Part shown: one piece after another, positions 55,393-64,000 of the stretch
Numbering within the stretch: position 1 is the stretch's first letter
Layout of the letters: each line of letters opens with the position of its first letter
NCBI RefSeq assembly: GCF_002197685.1
Contig: NZ_NBBI01000004.1
Coordinates: 186,001 to 250,000 of the forward strand
Direction: 5' to 3'
Length of the DNA: 64,000 nucleotides
Source: Sphingomonas dokdonensis
GTDB lineage: Bacteria; Pseudomonadota; Alphaproteobacteria; Sphingomonadales; Sphingomonadaceae
Notes under the pieces: model-generated
What the model saw: only the letters and a program-made list of their open reading frames with translations
The model's database searches: none
Told to the model about the DNA's origin: nothing
Translations under genes and position numbers: made by a program

Positions 55393-56196
55393 TCACCCGC
55401 CGGTCTGATGCAGGTGGCCGTCGGGGTCGCGCAGCAACGCAGGGTCGCCGCCGTGCCAGACGATGCGGGTCGCGGCCACGTCGTTAACCGCGACAGGTGC
55501 GGCAGGCGGTTCGACGGGACGGCGGTAGTGCAGTAGCTCGACATGCGGCGGCGCTGTGTTCGGCTTCATCGGCACCACGTCGGCAACCGGATCGTCCAGC
55601 CCGTCGAGCATGGCCTGTTCGTGGCCGCGATTGAGCGAGGCGTTGCCGCGCGTCAGGCCGTGCGCGGCGTAGAATGCTTCGCTTGCCGCCAGATCGCGCA
55701 CCACGATCGCGCTGTGATCGATGCCGAGCAGGCCGGTGCCGCGCCATCCCTTCTTTGCCGCGTCGGGAAAGTGGAGCAGTTCGAGCGGATGCCCTTCGGG
55801 GTCGCGGAACTTCATTGCGGTGACGCCGCCCGACGAGGGTGGCAGCGTCACCGGGTCGCCTGTGCCGATCGGCGTGGCACCGGCCAACCGGGCGCGGTCC
55901 CAAGCGGCCTGTGCATCGTCGGTGACGAGCGCCAGATGCTGGAAACAGGCGGCGGCTGCGTCCGCTTCGGCCGGATAGGGACTGCCCGGCATGTCGTAGC
56001 GGTCGAGCGCCACCAGGGCTCCGCCCAGCCGCATCGGCCAGCGCACCCCTGCGCCAGCGATGCCCAGCATGGCCAGCTCCTCGGCCGCGATCGGATGCGG
56101 CGGGTCGACGGTGAAGCCCAGCGCCGCATAGAACGCGACCAGCGTCTCGGGCTGCTGCGTCACGAGGCGGAAGCCGGCGATGCGGGCAAACGTCAT
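55393..56196 (-). CDS. Two-domain VOC (glyoxalase/dioxygenase-fold) protein
   Basis: A 267-residue protein with two vicinal-oxygen-chelate modules: residues ~1-130 (FRLVTQQPETLVAFYAALGF...FRDPEGHPLELLHF) and ~140-265 (GIDHSAIVVRDLAASEAFYAAHGL...LRDPDGHLHQ). His/Glu metal positions (GIDHSAI, HPLELL) are present. Substrate unknown. It ends a four-gene operon; its ATG overlaps the cupin stop by four bases. Confidence 0.85.
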   Translation of the reverse strand: MTFARIAGFRLVTQQPETLVAFYAALGFTVDPPHPIAAEELAMLGIAGAGVRWPMRLGGALVALDRYDMPGSPYPAEADAAAACFQHLALVTDDAQAAWDRARLAGATPIGTGDPVTLPPSSGGVTAMKFRDPEGHPLELLHFPDAAKKGWRGTGLLGIDHSAIVVRDLAASEAFYAAHGLTRGNASLNRGHEQAMLDGLDDPVADVVPMKPNTAPPHVELLHYRRPVEPPAAPVAVNDVAATRIVWHGGDPALLRDPDGHLHQTGG

Positions 56197-56636
56197 GTGA
56201 GTGCGCAGCGCGCCACGGGGTTGCGGTGCAGCTGCACCGTCATCAGGCGACAGGGCTCGTCGCCAATCGTGCCGGACTTGTGCCCCTTCTTGCCGTCCTT
56301 CTCTACGCAGCCCTGATCGCCGCCGAAGGAGAATTCACCCGGACCTTGCTCGATCCGGGTTCCGTCCATCGCCTCGATCCACCACCGGCCCGACAGCACC
56401 ACGATCCATTGCGGCGCGGGGTTCTCATGCCAATCGCCGACCCAGCCGACCGGCTGCACGGTGAATACCACTGTCGACTCGCCGCGCTCCATCTTGTTGT
56501 TCCATTGCGGATCGGCGGGGCCGACGCCCTGCAACTCGTAGTCGGTCAGCGCGCAGTCGCTGAAGCGGCTGACGCCGTCCTCGTCCACGTAGAGGTGCGG
56601 ATAAGGAACCGAGGGCTTGGGGCCGGCATCGGACAT
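56193..56636 (-). CDS. Cupin-fold protein
   Basis: A 147-residue single-domain cupin-like protein (GWVGDWHENPAPQWIVVLSGRWWIEAMDG, then GPGEFSFGGDQ). The WHENPAPQ segment supplies a His/Glu metal site. No close functional homologue is recognised. The start at 56636 (MSDAGPKPS) has GGGAGAT upstream and lies 4 bp after the DoxX stop. As part of the GMC operon it may act on the oxidised product. Confidence 0.8.
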   Translation of the reverse strand: MSDAGPKPSVPYPHLYVDEDGVSRFSDCALTDYELQGVGPADPQWNNKMERGESTVVFTVQPVGWVGDWHENPAPQWIVVLSGRWWIEAMDGTRIEQGPGEFSFGGDQGCVEKDGKKGHKSGTIGDEPCRLMTVQLHRNPVARCALT

Positions 56637-56640
56637 GGCT

Positions 56641-57099
56641 TTATCTCCCATAAGGATGGCTGGAGGCGAACGGGGCGTCGAGGAACGGCTGGAGCCCCGA
56701 TCCATCGGTGCCGACGATGAGGAGGAGGAAGCCGGCTCCGAGCGACAGGTTCTTCAGGAAATCCCAGAACAATGTGCGGCCCTTGCCGCCCGGGTCGGCG
56801 AAGAAGTCGCCTTGCTTCCAAAATTGCTTGTAGAGCAATGCCGTGACCGCGCAGTAGCCCGCCACGACGAAGGCTGCGGCACGATCGGCCACGCCGATGA
56901 CAATCGCCGCGCAACAGACGATCTCGACGAACAACCCGACCATCAGCACCGCGATCGCCAGCGAGCGCGGCGAGAACACCTGCTGCGCCTGCTTCACCGC
57001 GTGATCGAACGAGAAGATCTTGTCGAACGCACTGAACGGCAGGAACAGCATGACGATGCCGTAGCGCACGACCAGCGCAGCGATGGCGGCGGTCGTCAT
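56641..57099 (-). CDS. DoxX-family membrane protein
   Basis: A 152-residue inner-membrane protein with four hydrophobic helices (IVMLFLPFSAFDKIF, VLMVGLFVEIVCCAAIVIG, AFVVAGYCAVTALLY, FLKNLSLGAGFLLLIVG). DoxX relatives serve as quinone-linked electron carriers or subunits. Overlapping the GMC oxidoreductase gene by four bases, it is a good candidate for the membrane electron acceptor of that enzyme. Confidence 0.83.
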   Translation of the reverse strand: MTTAAIAALVVRYGIVMLFLPFSAFDKIFSFDHAVKQAQQVFSPRSLAIAVLMVGLFVEIVCCAAIVIGVADRAAAFVVAGYCAVTALLYKQFWKQGDFFADPGGKGRTLFWDFLKNLSLGAGFLLLIVGTDGSGLQPFLDAPFASSHPYGR

Positions 57100-58670
57100 A
57101 GCCGCGCCTCGATGATGCTGGCGACGCGCAGTGCGTTGGCGATAATCGTCAGCGTCGGATTTACCGCGCCGATCGAGGGAAAGAAGCTGGCATCGGTGAC
57201 GTAGAGATTGTCGACCTCATGCGCACGGCAGTCGAGGTTCAGGACCGATGTCGCCGGATCGGTGCCGAAGCGACAGGTGCCCGCCTGATGCGCGGTGCCA
57301 GACAGGGGAATGTCCTTGCCGAGGTAGAGCGATCGCTCGACCAGCATCGCGGGCCAGCCGATATCGGACAGGACCTGTTCCAGCTTCGCCTTCAGCCGGT
57401 CGAGCGATCGTTCGTTCGTCTCGACGACGTCCAAATGGACCTGGCCATCCTGGTAGTAGACCCGGTTTTCCGGGATCGGCAGGTCCTCGGTCTGCAGCCA
57501 GAAATCCATCGAGTGCCGTGCCATTTCGGCAAACGGCATGTCGGGCAGGTGCTTCATCACGCTGGCCAGCGGCGCTTCGCCCTTGATCTGGTCGGCGTGG
57601 CTGGTTGCGCACATCTGAATAAGGCCGAGCGGATGCGGATAGTCCGGATCGCCGCTGTCGAAATAGAAGTCGCTGAGCGCCAGCGTCTTCTGGAACACCG
57701 TCTCGTTCACGTGGCGCATCACGGCCATAACGACCGACATCTCGTGCCGCATATAGTTGCGCCCGACCTGGTCGGAGCCGTTGGCAAGTCCGTTCGGGTG
57801 CTGCGCATTGGCCGACCGCAGCAGCAACAGCGCGGAGGACAGCGAGCCGCACGCAACGACGACGATGTCCGCGCTGTAGCGTTCCTGGCGACCACCGCGC
57901 TCCACCACGACGGTGTCGACCCGCCGCCCGCTATCGTCGGTCTCCAGCCGCTCGACGTAAGCGCCGGTCAGCAGCGTCACGTTCGAGTGGTCGCGCAACA
58001 TCGGATCGACGCACAGCACCTGCGCATCCGCCTTGCCGTTCAGCAGGCAGGGGAAACCGTCAAAGAAGGAACAGCGCATGCACACGCTGGTGGGCGTTGC
58101 GAACCCGTCCTCCTTCTGGTCGAGCAGGATGCCGAGCGGCAGGTGAAAGGGGTTGAGCCCAATACCGGCGAGCTTGTCCGACAGCTCCTGCACCTTGGGC
58201 TCGTGTTTCACGGGAACATAGGGATAGGCAGTGGTGCCCGGATCCAGCGGGTCCTCGCCGCGCCGGCCATGGACGTGGAACAGCGCCTCCGCCTCGTCAT
58301 ACCACGGCGCGAAATCGGCGTAGGACATGGGCCAGGCGGGCGACACGCCGCCGGCGTGCGCCACCTCCTCGAAATCGCGTTCTCGCAGGCGGAACAGCGC
58401 GGCGCCATAGACCTTGGAATTGCCGCCGACGTTATAGTGCAATTGCGGCGCAAAGGTGCCGCCGTCCTTGTTCACCCATTGCTCGTCGGCCTGGTACCTG
58501 CCTTCGACGAACACTGCCTGCGGGCTCCAGTTCGCCTCCTCGCGGGGCAGATAGTCGCCGCGTTCCAGCATCAGGATGCGCTTGCCGGTTGGCGCGAGGC
58601 GCTGCGCCAGTGCTGCGCCGCCCGGCCCGCTGCCGATCACGATGAGGTCGTAGTGGGTGTTCTCAGCCAT
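57096..58670 (-). CDS. GMC-family FAD oxidoreductase
   Basis: A 524-residue flavoprotein. The FAD dinucleotide fold is LIVIGSGPGGAALAQRLA, with YNVGGNSKVYGAALFRLRERDF as the GMC signature region. The C-terminal catalytic His lies in GTAHQAGTCRFG and the closing motif is GAVNPTLTIIANALR. A cysteine-rich CMRCSFFDGFPC segment resembles the ferredoxin-like insert of gluconate/sorbitol-type GMC dehydrogenases. Substrate unknown, probably a sugar, polyol or alcohol. The start at 58670 (MAENTHYDL) is chosen over earlier in-frame codons. First gene of the operon with doxX, cupin and VOC. Confidence 0.9.
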   Translation of the reverse strand: MAENTHYDLIVIGSGPGGAALAQRLAPTGKRILMLERGDYLPREEANWSPQAVFVEGRYQADEQWVNKDGGTFAPQLHYNVGGNSKVYGAALFRLRERDFEEVAHAGGVSPAWPMSYADFAPWYDEAEALFHVHGRRGEDPLDPGTTAYPYVPVKHEPKVQELSDKLAGIGLNPFHLPLGILLDQKEDGFATPTSVCMRCSFFDGFPCLLNGKADAQVLCVDPMLRDHSNVTLLTGAYVERLETDDSGRRVDTVVVERGGRQERYSADIVVVACGSLSSALLLLRSANAQHPNGLANGSDQVGRNYMRHEMSVVMAVMRHVNETVFQKTLALSDFYFDSGDPDYPHPLGLIQMCATSHADQIKGEAPLASVMKHLPDMPFAEMARHSMDFWLQTEDLPIPENRVYYQDGQVHLDVVETNERSLDRLKAKLEQVLSDIGWPAMLVERSLYLGKDIPLSGTAHQAGTCRFGTDPATSVLNLDCRAHEVDNLYVTDASFFPSIGAVNPTLTIIANALRVASIIEARL

Positions 58671-58764
58671 TGATCGCTTTCGCTGGTAGGATGAAGCCAG
58701 TCGGCATGGCTGGAACCCCAACGGCGCAGCGCTGTTCCCAACTTGGATCAATCAGGAGTGCAGC

Positions 58765-59754
58765 ATGGGCAAGGTCGTCGTTGTTACCGGCGCGGGCGCC
58801 GGCGTGGGTCGCGCCACGGCCGAGAAGTTCGCCAGCGAGGGATATGACGTGGCGCTGCTGTCACGCGATCCCGAGCGGCTGGAGCGTGCCGCCGCCGAAT
58901 TACGCCGCCATGGCGTGCGCGCATTGCCGATCCCGACCGACGTCGCCGATGCCGCGGCGGTCGAGGCGGCCGCCGACCGGACGGAGCGCGAGCTTGGTCC
59001 AATCGACGTGTGGGTCAACGTGGCCATGGCGACGGTGTTCGCCCCCGTTGCCAAGCTGACCCCCGAGGAGGTCGAGCGCGGCACGCGCGTCACCTATCTG
59101 GGGCAGGTCCACGGCATGATGAGCGCGTTGAAGCGGATGCGCTCCCGCAGCGGCACGATCGTCAACGTCGGCTCCGCGCTCGCTTATCGCTCGGTCCCGC
59201 TCCAGTCGGTCTATTGCGGCGCCAAGGCGGCAATCCGCGGCTTCACCGATTCGCTGCGGTCCGAGATCATCCACGACAAGATCGACGTGCACCTGACGAT
59301 GGTCGATCTGCCGGCGGTCAACACGCCGCAATTCGACTGGGCACTCAACAAGATGGGCAAGAAGGCGCGTCCGGTTGCGCCGATCTTCGAGCCAGAGGTG
59401 CCGGCCCTTGCGATCTATTTCGCGGCCACGCACAAACGGCGCGACGTATGGCTAGGCTTCTCATCGGTGAAGGCGATCCTGGGCAATCGCGTCGCGCCGG
59501 GGCTGATCGACCGCTATCTCGCCAAGGCGGGTTATTCGGGGCAGCTGACCGACGAGCCGACGCCGGCCAACGCGCCGTCCAACCTGTTCGAGGCAGTGCC
59601 GGGCGATTACGATGCGCACGGCCGCTTCGACGACAGCTCGCGTCGGCGCAGCATCGAATTCTTCACCGATCGCCATCGCACCGGCTTCCTCGCCGCCGCG
59701 GCAGTGGCGGTCGGCTATCTGACGCATCGGGCGGCCAAACGGCTGAACGTCTGA
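58765..59754 (+). CDS. Short-chain dehydrogenase/reductase with C-terminal extension
   Basis: A 329-residue SDR. Cofactor motif TGAGAGVGRATAE; catalytic Ser and Tyr/Lys in NVGSALAYRS and YCGAKAAIRGF. The usual NNAG is replaced by VNVAMATVF. Beyond the core (~250 residues) there is an extension with a hydrophobic helix (LAAAAVAVGYL) near the end, suggesting membrane association. The start has AGGAG nine bases upstream. It is divergent from the GMC operon and may be co-controlled. Confidence 0.9.
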   Translation: MGKVVVVTGAGAGVGRATAEKFASEGYDVALLSRDPERLERAAAELRRHGVRALPIPTDVADAAAVEAAADRTERELGPIDVWVNVAMATVFAPVAKLTPEEVERGTRVTYLGQVHGMMSALKRMRSRSGTIVNVGSALAYRSVPLQSVYCGAKAAIRGFTDSLRSEIIHDKIDVHLTMVDLPAVNTPQFDWALNKMGKKARPVAPIFEPEVPALAIYFAATHKRRDVWLGFSSVKAILGNRVAPGLIDRYLAKAGYSGQLTDEPTPANAPSNLFEAVPGDYDAHGRFDDSSRRRSIEFFTDRHRTGFLAAAAVAVGYLTHRAAKRLNV

Positions 59755-59782
59755 CCGGCGGCGTCTGGCGCGGGCCGGCGGA

Positions 59783-60274
59783 TCAGCGTTTCAGGACGGT
59801 GATCTTGCCGCTCGGCTCCAGCGTGACTTCCCGAGCGTCGGTGACGCTCGTCAGGCCGGACTGGCGCAGCGCCTCGTCCAGGTCGGCTTGCGACACGCTG
59901 TGGCGCAGCCGCGCGTCGCGGTGCACGCCCTCGCGGTAGATGGTGATCGCACGGCCCTCCAGCAGCCGCGACATGGCGGGGAAGCGCGCCGCGCAATGCG
60001 CCAGCAGCCAGTGGAGCAGCAGGAACAAGGTGGTCGCCGCCAGCGTGCCCAAGAGCGGCGCGCTGCCCGTCAACGCGCGGCTCAGGTTCGATCCGATCAC
60101 GATGGATACGACGATGTCGAGCGCGGACCATTTGCCGAAGATGCGCCGCCCGACGATCCGCACCGCCAGCAGGCCGTCGAAAAGGATCAGCACCGCGCGG
60201 GCGCATTCCTGCGCCACGGACAGGTCCTTGCCCGTGCCGAACATGGCAGCAAAGACGGTGGCGGCGTCTGCCAT
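59783..60274 (-). CDS. DUF421 (YetF-like) membrane protein
   Basis: A 163-residue protein with three N-terminal hydrophobic helices (RIVGRRIFGKWSALDIVVSIVIGSNLSRAL) and a small C-terminal domain with the family's LLEGRAITIYREG. Function unknown. It starts 3 bp after the cyoD stop, so it is transcribed with the oxidase. Confidence 0.87.
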   Translation of the reverse strand: MADAATVFAAMFGTGKDLSVAQECARAVLILFDGLLAVRIVGRRIFGKWSALDIVVSIVIGSNLSRALTGSAPLLGTLAATTLFLLLHWLLAHCAARFPAMSRLLEGRAITIYREGVHRDARLRHSVSQADLDEALRQSGLTSVTDAREVTLEPSGKITVLKR

Positions 60275-60277
60275 GGC

Positions 60278-60580
60278 TTACATCATCCGATCGCGCAGGT
60301 TGAACAGGATCACCAGCGTTCCCGACACCATCAGCGTGACGATCAGCGATGCGAACAGCACCAGCAGCAGGTCGTGCCGCGACGATCGGGAAAGGCTGAT
60401 GTGGAGAAAGCAGCGGAACTGCACGATCACCTGGACGAGCGCGAGCGCAAGGATGATCGCCAACGTGGTTCCCGCGGCGGCAATCGGCCACTTCACCGCG
60501 GCAAAGGCCCCGAGCGTCAGCACCAGCGCCAGCGCGTAGCCGACCAGATACGTCAGCGTCTCGCGGCGGCGCTCGCTCAT
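60278..60580 (-). CDS. cyoD: Cytochrome o ubiquinol oxidase subunit IV
   Basis: A 100-residue inner-membrane protein with three hydrophobic helices and the family order (YLVGYALALVLTLGAFA, AIILALALVQVIVQFRCFLH, LIVTLMVSGTLVILFNL). It helps CuB assembly in the bo3 oxidase. Its ATG overlaps the cyoC stop by four bases. Confidence 0.93.
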   Translation of the reverse strand: MSERRRETLTYLVGYALALVLTLGAFAAVKWPIAAAGTTLAIILALALVQVIVQFRCFLHISLSRSSRHDLLLVLFASLIVTLMVSGTLVILFNLRDRMM

Positions 60581-61203
60581 GACACATGCCCCTGCAGGTA
60601 GACGACCGTCAGGATCGCGATCCAGATCACGTCCAGGAAATGCCAGAACAGGCTGAGCCGCAGAATGTTGATCTTCACGCGCGTGTCGAAGCCGTAGGCG
60701 AGGACCTGCGCCCCCATTACCAGCATCCAGATGCACCCGGCCAGGACGTGCAGACCATGAAGCGGCACCAGCGCGAAGAACGACGACAGGAACGCGCTGC
60801 GCGTCGGATAGGCGCCATGCGAGAACATGGTCGAAAAATCGTGCCATTCCATGAAGAGGAACGCGATGCCCAGCGCGAGGGTGACGCCCATCCACGCGAA
60901 GACCGGACGTCGCGTGGCATCGTACTTCATGGCCAGCACGCCCATGCCGACCGTCAGGCTGCTGGTGAGCAGCAGCAGGGTTTCGATGAGCGCGCTATCG
61001 AGCTTGAACTCGCTCCTGGGCGTCGGTCCGCCAGCGGTGGCGGCGACGGCGGTGCCATAGATCGCGAACAACAGGGCGAAGATCACCGCGTCGCTCATCA
61101 GGAACATCCAGAAGCCGAAGATGCCGCTCTCGGCATCGGCGTTCGGGTCCTCCTGCGTACCGCCCAGGTTGATGCCGGCATGGCGTAGCGAGGGCTGGGT
61201 CAT
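60577..61203 (-). CDS. cyoC: Cytochrome o ubiquinol oxidase subunit III
   Basis: A 208-residue five-helix membrane subunit with the conserved GFWMFLMSDAVIFALLFAIY, FFALVPLHGLHVLAGCIWM and FWHFLDVIWIAIL. The start at 61203 (MTQPSLRHAG) overlaps the cyoB stop (ATGA). Confidence 0.94.
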   Translation of the reverse strand: MTQPSLRHAGINLGGTQEDPNADAESGIFGFWMFLMSDAVIFALLFAIYGTAVAATAGGPTPRSEFKLDSALIETLLLLTSSLTVGMGVLAMKYDATRRPVFAWMGVTLALGIAFLFMEWHDFSTMFSHGAYPTRSAFLSSFFALVPLHGLHVLAGCIWMLVMGAQVLAYGFDTRVKINILRLSLFWHFLDVIWIAILTVVYLQGHVS

Positions 61204-63290
61204 GCCGGTATCTCCGCCAAGCCGGTGTTGCGCTGGCTCAGCTCGCACGCGCGTGGGGTGGGCCGATCCGCATCGAGCGCCGCGTGCCAGCGGTGCTCGG
61301 TCGCGGTCACCTCCGCCGCCGAAATGGTCCGATGGCTGCCGCGTACGAAGCTGCGCGCGATCAGCGCCGAGAGGACCAACTGCATCGACAGTCCGGCCAG
61401 CCACCACATGTGCCAGACGAGCCCGAACGAGGCGGCGGTCGCCCCCAATCCGATCACCACGCCGCTGATGCTGTTGCGAGGCATCTCGATCGCGCCATAG
61501 GCGACGTGGCGCTGGTAATAGCCGTCCTTGCGCTTGCCGTCGTAGAACGGGTCGCGCCCGTCGACATGCGGGATCACTGCGAAATTATATTCCGGCGGCG
61601 GCGCGGAGGTCGACCATTCCAGCCCACGCCCGTCCCATGGGTCACCCGCGAAGACGCGGTTCGCGTCGCGCTCGCGGATGCTGACCACCAGCTGCACGAT
61701 CAGCGCGGCGAGTGCGGCCAGCAGCACCAGTGCGCCGAACCCCGCAACGTAGAGCCACGGGCGGAAATCGGGCTGGAAGATCTCATGCGTGCGCCGCGCC
61801 ATGCCGCTCGCGCCCAGCACGTAGAGCGGCATGAACGCGAGATAGAAGCCCGCCACCCAGCAGCCGAAAGCAATGCGGCCCCAGCGCTCGTTCAGACGGA
61901 AGCCGAACGCCTTGGGAAACCAATAGGTATAGCCCGCAAGCAGGCCGTAGAGCAGCCCCGGGATCAGCATGTTGTGAAAATGCGCGACCAGGAACAGCGT
62001 GTTGTGAAACACATAGTCGAGCGGCGGGATGGCCAGGATGATGCCGGTGAACCCGCCGATGACAAAGGTGATCATAAAGGCGAGCGAATAGAGCATCGGC
62101 ACGGTGAAGCGTACCTCGCCGCGGAACATGGTCCAGATCCAGTCGTAGATTTTCACCCCCGTCGGCACGCCGATCGTCATGGTGGCGATGCCGAACACGG
62201 CATTGATGTTCGCCGACTGCCCCATGGTGAAGAAATGGTGCAGCCAGACAGTGAAGCTTAGCACCGCGATCGCCATGGTCGCCAGCACCAGCGAGACATA
62301 GCCGTACAGCTCCTTCGACGAGAAGGTGGAGACGACCTCCGAATAGATGCCGAACGCCGGCAGGATCAGGATGTAGACCTCAGGATGACCGAACAGCCAG
62401 AACAGATTGGCATAGTTCATCATGTTCCCACCGAGGTCGTTGGTGAAGAAGTGGAACCCGAGGTAGCGGTCAAGCGCGAGCAGCGCGGTCGCGACGGTCA
62501 GCGGCGGCATCGCGAAGATCATCAGGATGCTGGTGCACAGGCTGGTCCAGCAGAACAGCGGCATGCGCATGTACGTCATGCCCGGCGCGCGAAACTTGAA
62601 GATCGTGCAGGCGATGTTGATCCCCGACAGGGTCGAGCCGATCGACCCGAGGGTCACCGCCCAGATCCAGTAATCGGGACCGACATCGGGGCTGAACGCT
62701 AGGCCGGTATAGGGCGGATAGCCGCTCCAGCCGCCGGTCGAGAACTTGCCGATGACGAGGCTCACCATCATCAGGATGGCGCCGCCTCCGGTCAGCGACA
62801 GCGCGACCGAATTGGCCCAGGGAAAGGCCATGTCGCGCGCGCCGATCTGCAGCGGCATGACATAGTTGATGACCCCGGTGAGGAACGGCATCGCCATGAA
62901 GAAGATCATGATCGACCCGTGGGTCGAGAACAGCTGCGAAAAGTGATCGGAGGACAGAAACCCCGGATCGCCCACCGCGGCGGCCTGCTGCATCCGCATC
63001 AGCACCGCCTCCACCAGCGCTCGCGACAGCATCACCAGCGCGATGACGACATACATGATGCCGATCTTCTTGTGGTCGAGGCTGGTGACCCATTCGAGCA
63101 GGCGCCCCCATGCGCGATGCCGCGTCAGCAGGGTTACGGTGACGACGAAGCCGATGATGACCAACGACGCGGCAGCGGCACCGATCATCTCGCTGGCGGT
63201 CGGGTTCTCCCACGCGCGCACGAACGGCAGGTCGTGCCAGGTAAAGCGACCGAGAACGCCCGGCCAGATCGGGGAATGGGCAGTCTGCAC
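61200..63290 (-). CDS. cyoB: Cytochrome o ubiquinol oxidase subunit I
   Basis: A 696-residue haem-copper oxidase catalytic subunit. Haem and CuB ligands are visible in STHGSIMIFFMAMP, FGHPEVYILILPAFG (His-Tyr pair), VWLHHFFTMG and VAHFHNMLIPG. It reduces oxygen to water with ubiquinol and pumps protons. A GTG at 63290 is taken as the start because it follows the cyoA stop by 5 bp. Confidence 0.94.
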   Translation of the reverse strand: MQTAHSPIWPGVLGRFTWHDLPFVRAWENPTASEMIGAAAASLVIIGFVVTVTLLTRHRAWGRLLEWVTSLDHKKIGIMYVVIALVMLSRALVEAVLMRMQQAAAVGDPGFLSSDHFSQLFSTHGSIMIFFMAMPFLTGVINYVMPLQIGARDMAFPWANSVALSLTGGGAILMMVSLVIGKFSTGGWSGYPPYTGLAFSPDVGPDYWIWAVTLGSIGSTLSGINIACTIFKFRAPGMTYMRMPLFCWTSLCTSILMIFAMPPLTVATALLALDRYLGFHFFTNDLGGNMMNYANLFWLFGHPEVYILILPAFGIYSEVVSTFSSKELYGYVSLVLATMAIAVLSFTVWLHHFFTMGQSANINAVFGIATMTIGVPTGVKIYDWIWTMFRGEVRFTVPMLYSLAFMITFVIGGFTGIILAIPPLDYVFHNTLFLVAHFHNMLIPGLLYGLLAGYTYWFPKAFGFRLNERWGRIAFGCWVAGFYLAFMPLYVLGASGMARRTHEIFQPDFRPWLYVAGFGALVLLAALAALIVQLVVSIRERDANRVFAGDPWDGRGLEWSTSAPPPEYNFAVIPHVDGRDPFYDGKRKDGYYQRHVAYGAIEMPRNSISGVVIGLGATAASFGLVWHMWWLAGLSMQLVLSALIARSFVRGSHRTISAAEVTATEHRWHAALDADRPTPRACELSQRNTGLAEIPA

Positions 63291-63295
63291 GGTCT

Positions 63296-64000
63296 CTAGT
63301 TCGCCTTTCGCGTGGCGGGCTGATGCTTGGCGTTGGGATGGGGGTGCGCGGCACCACCCGTCGCGGCCACCACCCGCTCGAAGAAGCCGCGGGGCACGGC
63401 GGAGAAGATCTGCGGGCCTGTCGTGTCCTTGCGCGACAATCTGGCCCAGGCCGCGCCATCGAGCATGCGGTCGCCCTTGTGCGCGCGGGCGAGCCACGCG
63501 GCATAGGCACCGGGCGCCATGCTGTTGATGGTAAATTTCTGATGTGCAAACTTGTCGCCGTTGAACTGCACGTTCTCGCCCAGGAATTGCCCCGGCCGGT
63601 CCGCGGCAAAGTTCAACCGGGTGCGCATGCCCGCCATGGCATAGATCTGTCCGGCAAGCTGCGGCAGCAGCAGCGACTGCATCACCGTGCCGCTAGTCAG
63701 GTCCATGTGCACCGGGCGCCCCGTCGGCACCGCCAACTGGTTCACCGTCGCGATCCCCTCGTCAGGGTAGATGAACACCCATTTCCAATCCATGGCGATC
63801 GCCTGGACGTGGACGGGCGCACCGCGTCCGGCCAGCCGGGTATAGGGATCGTCCTTGTGCGTGGCAGGCCACAGCATGAAGGCCAGCAGGATCACGATAC
63901 CGGCCGGCGGTATCCAGATCAGAGCTTCAAGCGGCCATGAGAAGTCCCATTTGGGCCGATACGCATGCGCCGAATTGGTCCGCCGATAGTGCCAAGCGAT
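63296..64000 (-). CDS. cyoA: Cytochrome o ubiquinol oxidase subunit II, 5' truncated by the window
   Basis: 234 residues of the C-terminal part are visible; the frame is open through base 64000, so the start lies to the right. It contains the end of the second membrane helix (IPPAGIVILLAFMLWPAT) and the periplasmic cupredoxin domain (WVFIYPDEGIATVNQLAVPTGRPV, TSGTVMQSLLLPQLAGQIYAMAG). As in quinol oxidases, the CuA cysteine ligands are absent. First visible gene of the cyo operon. Confidence 0.92.
   Translation of the reverse strand: MAWHYRRTNSAHAYRPKWDFSWPLEALIWIPPAGIVILLAFMLWPATHKDDPYTRLAGRGAPVHVQAIAMDWKWVFIYPDEGIATVNQLAVPTGRPVHMDLTSGTVMQSLLLPQLAGQIYAMAGMRTRLNFAADRPGQFLGENVQFNGDKFAHQKFTINSMAPGAYAAWLARAHKGDRMLDGAAWARLSRKDTTGPQIFSAVPRGFFERVVAATGGAAHPHPNAKHQPATRKAN

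Overview
The window is GC-rich DNA, densely coding on both strands, and looks like the chromosome of an alphaproteobacterium, most likely a sphingomonad. Reasons: several large TonB-dependent receptors, a treX-treZ-malQ-treY trehalose operon, a Tad/CpaF pilus ATPase, a cyo quinol oxidase, and about 95-bp intergenic palindromes with CGTCA...TGACG ends. No tRNA, rRNA, CRISPR array, phage or transposase gene was seen, and genus and species cannot be fixed from this stretch. All functions are read from translated sequence and family knowledge; no search was run.

Layout. 1-5.6 kb: tail of an Ada/MGMT DNA-repair protein, CpaF, a histidine-rich ZnuD-type zinc receptor with a Zur-like site, a PilZ protein and a DUF2934 protein. 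5.7-13.8 kb: a tightly coupled glgX/treX-treZ-malQ-treY operon making trehalose from glycogen. 13.9-22.8 kb: queH, then a 2-methylcitrate (propionate) locus acnD-prpF-prpC-prpB with a RamB/PrpR-type regulator and a matching TTTGCAAA operator. 22.9-25.0 kb: a siderophore-type TonB receptor.

25.0-43.8 kb is the most interesting part: what appears to be one cell-wall-fragment catabolic island. A leftward operon (BadF-type MurNAc/GlcNAc kinase, D-lactate dehydrogenase, MurQ etherase) can phosphorylate amino sugars, cleave MurNAc-6-P and oxidise the released D-lactate. Divergent to it are an AmpG-like permease and a serine hydrolase. Next is a seven-gene leftward operon: penicillin-acylase-type hydrolase, N-acyl-D-amino-acid deacylase, DgcN, DgcA, a glutamate-type symporter, a LysR regulator and a DacB/PBP4 peptidase. 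Most of its junctions overlap. Divergent from it is a 1009-residue TonB receptor. Together the genes suggest uptake and complete use of D-amino-acid-containing peptides, D-glutamate and amino sugars.

43.9-51.3 kb: a surface-polysaccharide group (acyltransferase, beta-helix protein, NodZ-like glycosyltransferase, Wzy-like polymerase, Wzx flippase) ending in an orphan ATPase. 51.6-54.4 kb: an SMP-30 lactonase coupled to a GH15 glucoamylase/trehalase. 54.8-59.8 kb: a DUF1772 protein and a coupled GMC oxidoreductase-DoxX-cupin-VOC operon divergent from an SDR. 59.8-64.0 kb: cyoABCD plus a DUF421 gene; cyoA runs off the right edge.
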